Positions 1 through 4,939 of a stretch of 7,717 nt of DNA are shown here, in pieces (position 1 is the stretch's first letter; every line of letters starts with the position of its first letter). The stretch covers positions 1 through 7,717 of the forward strand of contig DATBED010000013.1 in NCBI GenBank assembly GCA_036276195.1, given 5' to 3'. This stretch comes from DATBED01 sp036276195. Lineage in GTDB: Bacteria; Patescibacteriota; Saccharimonadia; Saccharimonadales; UBA4665. Both the position numbers and the translations under genes were made by a program. The notes beneath the pieces were generated by a model. The model was given only the letters and a program-made list of their open reading frames with translations, was not told where the DNA came from and ran no database searches.

Positions 1-170
1 GGAAGGCCTATCCATATATCGAGAAGCACGCCACAAAAGATATGACAAAGAGTAAGGCGGTTAAAGTAATTAAGGATGCTATCGCCGATACTGCCAAAAC
101 CGAAGATGACGTAGGGGGTCATACATTCATATATCACCTCACCGAAAAGGGGCTGATGAGGTTAGAGTAG
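1..170 (+). CDS. C-terminal fragment of an unidentified protein, possibly winged-helix
   Basis: This is an open frame (codons from base 3) that enters from outside the window and ends at TAG 168-170, leaving 55 residues. The visible part is Lys-rich and charged, and ends in FIYHLTEKGLMRLE. A Y-x-LTxxG-L-x-RL pattern at the end of a short basic domain is common in winged-helix regulators of the PadR/MarR kind, where it forms the wing and the strand after it. That resemblance is my only functional clue and it is weak. The gene lies in the presumed mobile element, where a small DNA-binding regulator would fit. The N-terminus, true length and start are outside the window, so the family cannot be fixed. 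Confidence 0.55.
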   Translation, partial: KAYPYIEKHATKDMTKSKAVKVIKDAIADTAKTEDDVGGHTFIYHLTEKGLMRLE

Positions 171-470
171 AAGTATGTCTAGAGAACTATTTAAGTGCCT
201 TATTAAACCCGCTTTGCAGCCAGTTCCAAAAGAACAGGACTAAAACACCAGCAGGCCAACGGGTGACAGTTCGTCACTAAAGCCTTATTTTGTTATTCTA
301 CGTCGTAAAAGAGCACTTTCTTAAGAAGTCAGAACAGGGGTACAAAGGTCATTCTACCCTAACCTCTGTTAATTTGACCCAAACCAGACCCATAATAACG
401 GACGGTGGGTATCGGTCTTTCTGGGGGTAATCGAATTTAGCCTCCCTTTGACCTGTAAGGGTGCAGAAAA
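171..470. other. Gene-free stretch with minor hairpins
   Basis: No convincing reading frame is present on either strand. It contains a GTGAC/GTCAC hairpin near 273-287, an AGGGGTA/TACCCT pair near 337-361, a nested CCAGA/TCTGG and ACCCA/TGGGT pair near 385-423, and one TTCTACGT motif at 296-303. None is followed by a T-run, so none looks like a standard intrinsic terminator. The region would be the 3' untranslated part of the minus-strand gene at 504-1244. Confidence 0.4.
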
Positions 471-572
471 ATGTCAGTTCTACGTAGAATACTGTTTGCT
501 GCTTTAATTTGGCTGGCCGTCAGTACAGTTATCGGCGGTCCAAGCATTCACACCGTCATTAAAGTCCTGTGA
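471..572 (+). CDS. Possible 33-residue hydrophobic peptide
   Basis: ATG at 471 opens a 33-codon frame ending in TGA at 570-572. The peptide starts MSVLRRILFAALIWLAVSTVIGG: two arginines followed by a hydrophobic run, as in a signal peptide or a one-pass membrane peptide. AAGGG at 457-461 lies 9 bases before the start, a usable but not strong ribosome binding site. The frame overlaps the end of the convergent minus-strand gene (stop at 504) and contains the TTCTACGT palindrome at 478-489. Hydrophobic short frames arise by chance, and there is no other support. Confidence 0.15.
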   Translation: MSVLRRILFAALIWLAVSTVIGGPSIHTVIKVL

Positions 573-1244
573 GTTGCCATTGTCATAGTTTGAGTCGCAT
601 ATCTGGTATTGCTCAGCATAAGCATACCCTGCATCATAGCCGCTACTATTACTTGTATTTGTTCCGACACATGGCACGGATATATTAAATAAACAGTATG
701 GCTCGGGGGTACATCCGTTCTTCTTGTTTAGTGCAAGGTAAGTATTATATTGCTGCAAGGTCCAGGGCGTTTTACCTTCAGCAGAATAGATATTTGTTAA
801 TGCGCAGCTTAGCTGTTCTTGTTGTACGCAAGGGTTACTTTGACTAGCCAGTGCTGAACTTAAATCACTATAATTTGGCGGATTTGGATTTTTTGCTCCC
901 TGATTTATAACCTCCGTTACAGGTTGCTTGATAACTACGTCGCTAACCTTTTGTTTAGACACAACTCTATTGCCAATATAATTCCACCGGTACTTTTCTA
1001 ACCCTGTGCCATTGGCTCCCTTTGTGACTACCTGGTTGGTTCCTGTATTTAGGTCGCAGTCCTGATTAGTTGTAGATGTAAACACAATTGAATATTGTTG
1101 CGGCACGATTTTGCTATATCTCGGAAGTAGTAGGTAATGAACAAAGAAAGCTGCGCCAATAACTAGGCCTACTGCAATCAAGACGAGAAGTCTGCTATAG
1201 CGTTTACAAATAGCGATTACGTCTGCGGCACTGAAATTATTCAC
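504..1244 (-). CDS. Membrane-anchored, Cys-rich exported protein of unknown function
   Basis: The protein has 246 residues and starts at GTG 1242-1244. That start is chosen because AAAGGAG (1250-1256) sits 5 bases before it. The order is a short cytoplasmic segment (1-18, basic at K14/R15/R18), one transmembrane helix (about 19-40), and an extracytoplasmic domain of about 205 residues rich in Asn, Ser, Thr, Gln and Tyr. One cysteine (C13) is cytoplasmic, while eight (C63, C139, C147, C178, C184, C192, C216, C240) lie outside, an even number that could make four disulfides. The C-terminal part has a GYDAGYAYAEQ...DFNDGVNAW pattern like Gly/Tyr/Asp motifs in small secreted proteins. I do not recognise the family. 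Topology suggests an N-in anchored surface or envelope protein, perhaps for contact with a partner cell. It is preceded by a long structured leader (1245-1403), which implies RNA-level control. Confidence 0.8.
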   Translation of the reverse strand: MNNFSAADVIAICKRYSRLLVLIAVGLVIGAAFFVHYLLLPRYSKIVPQQYSIVFTSTTNQDCDLNTGTNQVVTKGANGTGLEKYRWNYIGNRVVSKQKVSDVVIKQPVTEVINQGAKNPNPPNYSDLSSALASQSNPCVQQEQLSCALTNIYSAEGKTPWTLQQYNTYLALNKKNGCTPEPYCLFNISVPCVGTNTSNSSGYDAGYAYAEQYQICDSNYDNGNSQDFNDGVNAWTADNCTDGQPN

Positions 1245-1403
1245 TCTTGCTCCTTTGGTAATTAAAAAGACCGCCGCCAGAGGGCTTGCGCCCGATAGCT
1301 CTTTCGAACTACCACGTAGAAAGCTAGTCCTGACGACGGACTTTTACTTTCTACGTTTTTTGACCATGCCATTGCTGGTTTAGGTCAGGGCTGAGTACAG
1401 CTT
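1245..1403 (-). promoter_or_regulatory. Structured 5' leader RNA with predicted pseudoknot
   Basis: On the minus strand three hairpins abut exactly. H1 (1356-1314) has outer stem ACGTAGAAAG/CTTTCTACGT and inner stem AGTCC/GGACT with loop GTCGTCA. H2 (1313-1294) is an 8-bp stem with a GAAA loop. H3 (1293-1282) is GGGC-GCAA-GCCC. After TCT comes GGCGGCGG (1278-1271), which can pair with the H1 loop GTCGTC over 6 bp, extendable to 8. A T-run and the AAAGGAG ribosome site of the downstream gene follow. Two GNRA loops, and G-U wobbles in H2 and the pseudoknot that would be A-C mismatches on the other strand, argue that the minus strand is the functional RNA. The leader 5' end is inferred from a TATACT at 1410-1415. 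I match it to no known riboswitch class with confidence. Confidence 0.55.
1314..1361 (+). terminator. Possible plus-strand intrinsic terminator sharing hairpin H1
   Basis: Read on the plus strand, the same H1 inverted repeat (1314-1323 with 1347-1356, plus inner AGTCC/GGACT) is followed by six Ts (1356-1361), the classical intrinsic terminator layout. It could stop antisense transcription that has crossed the exported-protein gene. The hairpin is better explained as part of the minus-strand leader, so this may be a secondary role or a coincidence. Confidence 0.35.
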
Positions 1404-1409
1404 ATTTGC

Positions 1410-1438
1410 AGTATATCTTATTTCTGTTGAAAAACAGG
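1410..1438 (-). promoter_or_regulatory. Weak candidate promoter for the exported-protein gene
   Basis: TATACT (minus strand, 1415-1410) is a fair -10 box. The matching -35 region near 1432-1438 is poor. A start near 1403 would give a leader of about 160 bases. It faces away from the candidate small-RNA promoter at 1427-1455, so the two would form a divergent pair with interleaved boxes. Confidence 0.3.
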
Positions 1439-1455
1439 CTACGCTTGTATAGACT
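1427..1455 (+). promoter_or_regulatory. Candidate promoter for the plus-strand small RNA
   Basis: TTGAAA (1427-1432) is followed after 17 bases by TAGACT (1450-1455), or after 15 bases by TATAGA (1448-1453). Neither -10 choice is strong. It lies inside a GGCTAC/GTAGCC inverted repeat (1437-1442 with 1460-1465) that could act as an operator. A start near 1462 would suit the RNA that ends at the terminator near 1598. Confidence 0.3.
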
Positions 1456-1459
1456 AAGA

Positions 1460-1598
1460 GTAGCCACTGGGAGAAACGACTAAGACACTCCTCCAGAGTG
1501 AACAGGCAACGCTTTTTAGCGCCTAATTGAAATGGCAATGCTATCCAGCGCCTAAAGTGCTCAACTTTATTGGTGAGTTGGCAATAGGTGCTTTTTTT
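1460..1598 (+). ncRNA. Candidate small RNA, about 140 bases
   Basis: A non-coding stretch is bounded by a candidate promoter on the left and a convincing intrinsic terminator on the right. No reading frame of note occurs inside (the longest ATG frame is 7 codons). Visible structure is CTGGGAG (1467-1473) pairing with CTC/CCAG (1488-1490 and 1493-1496, 2-base bulge), a CGCT-TTTT-AGCG hairpin near 1510-1521, and the terminator hairpin. The 9-mer AGCGCCTAA is directly repeated at 1518-1526 and 1547-1555, so the upstream copy could also pair with the 3' terminator arm. That offers two alternative folds, a hint of switching or attenuation. It does not look like 6S RNA, tmRNA or RNase P. Position between two element genes suggests an element-specific regulator, or a long upstream leader. 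Confidence 0.4.
1547..1598 (+). terminator. Intrinsic terminator
   Basis: AGCGCCTA (1547-1554) pairs with TAGGTGCT (1585-1592), and CAACT (1562-1566) pairs with AGTTG (1576-1580) inside it. A run of seven Ts (1592-1598) follows. The outer stem contains a G-U pair that would be a mismatch on the other strand, so the plus strand is the functional one. No plus-strand protein gene precedes it, which is the main reason for proposing a small RNA here. Confidence 0.7.
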
Positions 1599-1632
1599 GC
1601 AAAAACCTGTTCACACACCCTCTACTTCTATT

Positions 1633-1670
1633 AAAGTAGCGTCAGCGACTGACTGGGCTACTTTCTTTTA
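1633..1670 (+). terminator. Second hairpin, terminator-like
   Basis: AAAGTAGC (1633-1640) pairs with GCTACTTT (1657-1664), with GTCAG/CTGAC (1641-1645, 1649-1653) inside and a 3-base loop. CTTTTATT follows. The stem is strong but the T-run is imperfect. It could be a backup terminator for the upstream RNA. It could also insulate the recombinase promoter that starts 29 bases later. Confidence 0.45.
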
Positions 1671-1692
1671 TTCGTTATATCGCCAGAAAAAG

Positions 1693-1721
1693 TTGAAAGA
1701 AAAGGGTTAAGCAGAGATAAT
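1693..1721 (+). promoter_or_regulatory. Promoter of the recombinase transcript
   Basis: TTGAAA (1693-1698), a 17-base spacer, then GATAAT (1716-1721) make a good sigma-70-type promoter. Transcription should start near 1728, about 100 bases before the recombinase start and 10 bases before the ATG of the small overlapping frame at 1738. Confidence 0.6.
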
Positions 1722-1737
1722 AATGGAGCTACAAATC

Positions 1738-1875
1738 ATGACAAAACAACTCGAATATATAAACGGCAGCCTCTGTTTCGTGTCATGCGATGTAGCGCAG
1801 GGGCTGTCGTTTATGTTAGAAGGGGGAACGAATGAAAGCTACATCAATAGCTCTCTGTCGAGTATCAACAGCTAA
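1738..1875 (+). CDS. Possible 45-residue leader peptide overlapping the recombinase start
   Basis: ATG 1738-1740 opens a 45-codon frame (MTKQLEYINGSLCFVSC...) ending in TAA at 1873-1875, so it overlaps the first 44 bases of the recombinase gene in another frame. It is the first ATG after the promoter. GGAG at 1724-1727 lies 9 bases upstream but may fall outside the transcript if it starts near 1728, in which case the frame would be read near-leaderless. A frame running over the recombinase ribosome site and start could couple or restrain recombinase translation. The peptide is not recognised and has no clear domain. It could equally be untranslated leader. Confidence 0.3.
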   Translation: MTKQLEYINGSLCFVSCDVAQGLSFMLEGGTNESYINSSLSSINS

Positions 1876-3469
1876 GCAAAGTGTCGAAGGTAACAGCCTA
1901 GAGGCTCAAGAAGTGCGCGTGTACGATGCAGCGGCATTCGTGGATGCCGATATTGAAAGGTTCTGGAGCCTCAATGTATCTAGTCGTAAGGGTAAAAATT
2001 TTAAAAGGCGTGACCTTCATGAGATGCTCGCTTATGCCAAACAGTTCAAGCGAGTGCAGTTTGTTATCGTGGACGAGGTAGACCGCTTTATGAGAAGCGT
2101 TGACGAGTTTTACTATTGGAAGGTTCGTTTTCGCGAAGAAGCTGGTGTAAGACTCGTATATGCCGCCAAACCCGCACTGACATTTAAAGATGATATTTAC
2201 TCACTATTCGAAGAAATGATAGATGTGTTTAAAGCTGAAACTAGTAATGACGAACGTATACGTAAAACAACAGAGAAAATGCAAGCTCGCATAGTAGCAG
2301 GTTACTATCCAGGCGTTCCTAAACAAGGCTATCAACGCACAACCACGCCTGGCTTACACGAACCCAGGGAGCCACAGTGGAGCATGCTTAAGGTGGCTTT
2401 TAAAGAGGTTATGTCGCAGGAATATAGCCTTCACGAAGTACTAAAGCGTATAAACACCAGGGGCTATACTACTACTCGAGGTAGCGACCTAGACATGGAA
2501 AGGTTTAAGACCATACTTCTCGACCCTTACTATGCAGGTATAGTTCAAATGTCTGACTGGCCTATAAATCCTCAAGGCATGCATGCAGCCATGATTACGC
2601 CAGAAGAGCACGACAGAATTAAGGAGGTTGTGGCGGGCAAAAAGAAGATTTCCCATAAACAGTTCAACCCGACATATAGACTGTCGAACCTCATGGAGTG
2701 CACTGAATGCTTGGAAGATGAAGCCGCCAAATATCCACGTGTCGTTGGCTATACACATAACAACGGCAAACGAGGTGACCGACGTAAGTTTTACGAAAAG
2801 TATCGTTGTCGTGCTTGCGGCAAGGAGCATAGCCGTAAACTGGTGCACGACGGCTTAAGCGAGGTCCTTCGACCACTTCAACTCGCACCCCAAAAACAGG
2901 ACGAATTCATAAAGGCTCTACGCCAAGTTTGGGAGCAAGAGCACCAAGACAACGCTCGGTACGTTCAGACACTTCAGAGGCGCTTAGATGAGCTTACGGG
3001 CAACAAAAATAGTCTTGTTCTATCCATGGCAACAGGGAAGACTAGCGAGGAGGATGGTAATGCCGCCCTAACCGACGTAAAGAGTAGCATTAAAGACCTT
3101 AATAATGAGCTGGATAACGCACAAAACATCGAGCAGGACTTCGTCGAGTTCGTTGAGTTTACTATGGGAACAATCAGGAATATGCAGGCCGAATGGTGGG
3201 AGCTTGACCAAAAGCACTTGGGGTGGTGTAAACAACTTCTATTTCCTGATGGTTTTTCAGTCTCACGAGCCGGAAAAGTTTACACCCCGAAAATTAGTGA
3301 GTTTTACAGAGTAGCAACTATGAAAAAAGACTCCGAAGAGCCTTCATTTTCCGATATGGTGACCCCTGCGGGATTCGAACCCGCGATCTTCTGGATGAGA
3401 ACCAGATATCCTGGACCACTAGACGAAGGGGCCTTACGGCAACGAAAAACATCTTATCACATCTGTTAG
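1832..3469 (+). CDS. Large serine recombinase (integrase) reading antisense through tRNA-Glu
   Basis: The 545-residue site-specific recombinase cuts and rejoins DNA through a covalent serine link. The N-terminal resolvase domain (about 1-150) has R10-V-S12-T with nucleophile S12, and D81-x-x-D-R85-x-x-R88 carrying the active-site arginines. The recombinase domain follows (about 155-280, including PKQGYQR and LDPYYAGIVQ), then a zinc ribbon (C290/C293 and C326/C329) and a coiled coil (about 353-435), the standard order for large serine integrases. AAGGGGG (1820-1826) sets the ATG. The C-terminus is unusual: residues 509-534 are the reverse complement of tRNA-Glu (giving VTPAGFEP), and the frame ends 36 bases beyond the tRNA. 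These last 37 residues are therefore probably acquired by integration. The functional protein likely ends near the LFPDGFSV...FYRV region. It probably integrates and excises the element to its left. Confidence 0.93.
   Translation: MKATSIALCRVSTAKQSVEGNSLEAQEVRVYDAAAFVDADIERFWSLNVSSRKGKNFKRRDLHEMLAYAKQFKRVQFVIVDEVDRFMRSVDEFYYWKVRFREEAGVRLVYAAKPALTFKDDIYSLFEEMIDVFKAETSNDERIRKTTEKMQARIVAGYYPGVPKQGYQRTTTPGLHEPREPQWSMLKVAFKEVMSQEYSLHEVLKRINTRGYTTTRGSDLDMERFKTILLDPYYAGIVQMSDWPINPQGMHAAMITPEEHDRIKEVVAGKKKISHKQFNPTYRLSNLMECTECLEDEAAKYPRVVGYTHNNGKRGDRRKFYEKYRCRACGKEHSRKLVHDGLSEVLRPLQLAPQKQDEFIKALRQVWEQEHQDNARYVQTLQRRLDELTGNKNSLVLSMATGKTSEEDGNAALTDVKSSIKDLNNELDNAQNIEQDFVEFVEFTMGTIRNMQAEWWELDQKHLGWCKQLLFPDGFSVSRAGKVYTPKISEFYRVATMKKDSEEPSFSDMVTPAGFEPAIFWMRTRYPGPLDEGALRQRKTSYHIC
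3323..3342 (-). terminator. Intrinsic terminator of tRNA-Glu, inside the recombinase frame
   Basis: On the minus strand GGCTC-TTCG-GAGTC (3342-3329) is a 5-bp stem with the very stable TTCG loop, followed by six Ts (3328-3323). It begins 14 bases past the tRNA 3' end. It is antisense to recombinase codons, so the element sequence supplies the terminator of the tRNA while also coding for protein on the other strand. Confidence 0.7.
3357..3433 (-). tRNA. tRNA-Glu (anticodon CTC)
   Basis: The minus strand folds into a full cloverleaf. The acceptor stem GGCCCCT pairs with AGGGGTC (one G-U), and the D-arm GTCTAGTGGTCCAGGA is of the usual tRNA-Glu type. The anticodon stem TCTGG/CCAGA has loop TTCTCAT, which places CTC at positions 34-36. 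The T-arm is GCGGG-TTCGAAT-CCCGC, and CCA is encoded at the 3' end (3359-3357). It decodes GAG. The 5' end faces the chromosome and the 3' end faces the mobile element, and the entire gene is antisense to the end of the recombinase frame. The intact fold shows that integration left the tRNA functional. Confidence 0.95.
3451..3458 (-). promoter_or_regulatory. Candidate -10 of the tRNA-Glu promoter
   Basis: On the minus strand TGTGATAAGAT contains a GATAAG/TAAGAT -10-like box with an upstream TG (extended -10 style), placing a start about 10 bases before the tRNA 5' end. No clear -35 is seen. Being on the chromosomal side, this promoter would survive integration. Confidence 0.35.
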
Positions 3470-3513
3470 GCTTCGTATAGTTTACGGATTATGCCGCTCC
3501 TTTTATTGGCGAC

Positions 3514-3545
3514 GTATAAAGTATGGCATTTGCCATACTTTATAC
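3514..3545. promoter_or_regulatory. 32-base near-perfect palindrome, candidate operator
   Basis: GTATAAAGTATGGCA (3514-3528) and its exact reverse complement (3531-3545) flank a TT spacer, giving 15 paired bases per arm. It lies between the tRNA-Glu/recombinase end and the histidine kinase, about 50 bases before the kinase -10 box. No T-run follows on either strand, so a dimeric-protein binding site is more likely than a terminator. A bidirectional terminator for the recombinase transcript cannot be excluded. Confidence 0.5.
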
Positions 3546-3583
3546 TGCCGGCCTGGAAAGTACTGAAGGTCATGGCCTGCAAA

Positions 3584-3603
3584 TAGCACTATTTTGCTAA
3601 AAT
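3584..3603 (+). promoter_or_regulatory. Kinase promoter region, short dyad next to the -10
   Basis: TAAAAT (3598-3603) is a -10-like box 14 bases before the kinase ATG. No clear -35 is present. A TAGCA/TGCTA dyad (3584-3588, 3595-3599) touches the -10, a position suited to a repressor or activator site. The predicted transcript start (near 3610) leaves a leader of about 8 bases with no Shine-Dalgarno. Confidence 0.4.
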
Positions 3604-3617
3604 AAAGAATAAGCATT

Positions 3618-4883
3618 ATGAGCCTGTTTAATTTCGGTGCTAATAAAAAGGGTGGGAGACCGGCTCGAGCCGGCTTACCCGCTGACCTGCAAGATGAAGC
3701 CTCGCGCTTCAAGGTTATTATTAACACCATCGAAGATGGAGTCATTTTAATTGACAACCAGCAGACCATCCAGCTGATCAACCCAGCGGCGGCGGCGCTG
3801 TGCGGCTGGAAGGCCGAGGATGCCACCGGCATCAACGTCGGCCAGGTGCTTAAGTTAGCGACTAACAAGAGCGAGCCGCTAGCCGATAGCGACAACCCTC
3901 TTAAAAAGGTGCTTCAAGACGGGCAGAGCTCTCACTATGATACTATCTTGATGACACCCAGTAACCAGCAGGTGTCCATAAACCTGCGCATGACACCTCT
4001 TATGGGAGACGACCAGCAAGTTACGGCGGCTGTGGCCGTGTTTAGCAATGTTAGCGCCGAGCGGGCCGAAGAAAAGCAACGGGCTGATTTTATTAGCACC
4101 GCTAGCCACGAGATGCGTACGCCTGTGGCGGCCATTGAAGGCTACTTGGCCCTGGCGCTCAACGACAAAGTTGCCACTATCGATACCCGGGCCCGAGACT
4201 ACCTCGAGAAGGCCCACTCCTCAACTCAACACCTGGGCAAATTATTCCAGGATTTGCTGACCAGCGCCAAGGCCGAAGACGGGCGCCTGACCAGCCATCC
4301 TGCGGTAGTGGAAATGGGCGAGTTCTTGGAGCAATTGACCGGCGACTTCCACCTAATCGCCGAGAAAAAGGGTCTTTTCATGGAATTTACAGTTGGTGGC
4401 GCCAATGCGACTATAAACGCCACCCAGCCCGAGGGTGGTGGCAAGGTGATCAAGCCGCTTTACTACGTTTACGCCGATCCTGACCGCCTGCGGGAGGTGA
4501 TTACCAATCTGTTTGATAATGCTGTCAAGTACACACCGGAGGGCAAGATTACCATTGGTTTGACCGGAAATGACCGGGTAGTACAGATGTACGTGCGTGA
4601 CACCGGGCCTGGTATTCCGGCCGAGGATTTGCCGCACTTATTCCAGAAGTTCTACCGGGTCGACAACTCCGCCACGCGTACCATTGGCGGTACCGGCTTA
4701 GGCCTCTTCATTTGCCGCAAAATTGTCGAGCTTTACAACGGCCGCATCTGGGCTGAAAGCAAGGTTAACGAAGGCAGCAACTTCTATATCAATCTGCCCC
4801 GTCTGACCACTCAAAAGGCTATCGAGCTGCAAAATACAGACGGCGGAGCTACTTCGAGCGGCCCCATTATTAGTAATGCTTAA
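3618..4883 (+). CDS. Soluble PAS-domain sensor histidine kinase
   Basis: This 421-residue kinase autophosphorylates on histidine and passes phosphate to a response regulator, most likely the next gene. After a short N-terminal segment (1-25) comes a PAS sensor (about 27-145, with FKVIINTIEDGVILID and a NPAAAALCGW core). The HisKA dimerisation helix follows, with phospho-acceptor H164 in STASHEMRTP. The ATP-binding domain has an N-box (N297, N301, K304), G1 box DTGPGIP (328-334), F-box LFQKFYR (341-347) and G2 box GGTGLGLF (357-364), all intact. No transmembrane segment is visible, so it should sense a cytoplasmic signal through PAS. The domain layout is WalK/PhoR-like but without membrane or HAMP parts. 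The C-terminal 25 residues are a low-complexity tail. There is no Shine-Dalgarno before the ATG, and a -10-like box lies only 14 bases upstream. Confidence 0.93.
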   Translation: MSLFNFGANKKGGRPARAGLPADLQDEASRFKVIINTIEDGVILIDNQQTIQLINPAAAALCGWKAEDATGINVGQVLKLATNKSEPLADSDNPLKKVLQDGQSSHYDTILMTPSNQQVSINLRMTPLMGDDQQVTAAVAVFSNVSAERAEEKQRADFISTASHEMRTPVAAIEGYLALALNDKVATIDTRARDYLEKAHSSTQHLGKLFQDLLTSAKAEDGRLTSHPAVVEMGEFLEQLTGDFHLIAEKKGLFMEFTVGGANATINATQPEGGGKVIKPLYYVYADPDRLREVITNLFDNAVKYTPEGKITIGLTGNDRVVQMYVRDTGPGIPAEDLPHLFQKFYRVDNSATRTIGGTGLGLFICRKIVELYNGRIWAESKVNEGSNFYINLPRLTTQKAIELQNTDGGATSSGPIISNA

Positions 4884-4886
4884 ACG

Positions 4887-4895
4887 TGCTACAAT
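4887..4895 (+). promoter_or_regulatory. Candidate internal promoter before the response regulator
   Basis: TGCTACAAT (4887-4895) is an extended -10 box (TGn plus TACAAT) starting four bases after the kinase stop. The -35 region is weak (TTATTA, 4867-4872). A start near 4902 would give a leader of about 38 bases with the AGGGG ribosome site. It would let the regulator be made apart from the kinase. Confidence 0.4.
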
Positions 4896-4939
4896 GAAAT
4901 CAAACATAACCATAATATGACCAATTACAGGGGCAAACC

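Larger units (their letters stand above)
1..3433 (+). mobile_element. Right-hand portion of an integrated element ending at tRNA-Glu
   Basis: The stretch carries a large serine recombinase whose 3' end runs into a tRNA gene, small or unfamiliar genes, long non-coding RNA-like regions, and a lower-GC feel than the housekeeping genes to its right. Its genes use clear Shine-Dalgarno sequences (AAAGGAG, AAGGGGG), whereas most genes right of the tRNA lack them. The tRNA 3' end faces the element, as expected when a tRNA 3' end is the attachment site. The left end is not in the window and I found no second copy of the tRNA 3' end, so the exact crossover point and element size are unknown. The right limit given is the tRNA 5' end and is only a bound. 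Confidence 0.55.

Noticed and set aside
1271..1313. Resemblance to a c-di-GMP-I (GEMM) aptamer
   Set aside because: A GAAA-capped hairpin followed by GGGCGCAAGCC looks similar to part of GEMM. However, here GCAA closes its own 4-bp hairpin, and the other conserved parts, including the second hairpin and receptor, are missing.
2489..3314. Several short frames within the recombinase gene on both strands
   Set aside because: They are shadows of the recombinase, whose frame carries intact catalytic and zinc-ribbon motifs throughout.
3510..3545. The 32-base palindrome as an intrinsic terminator
   Set aside because: Neither strand has a T-run directly after the stem, so it was called an operator candidate, though termination is not excluded.
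3508..3600. A second copy of the tRNA 3' end as an attachment repeat
   Set aside because: I looked through the window for the TTCGAA T-loop and acceptor sequence and found only the one copy. The other attachment site must lie outside, if it exists.
3503..3895. 130-codon minus-strand frame antisense to the kinase start
   Set aside because: It is a shadow of the PAS-coding region running on into the intergenic palindrome, with no protein-like domain and no start signals.
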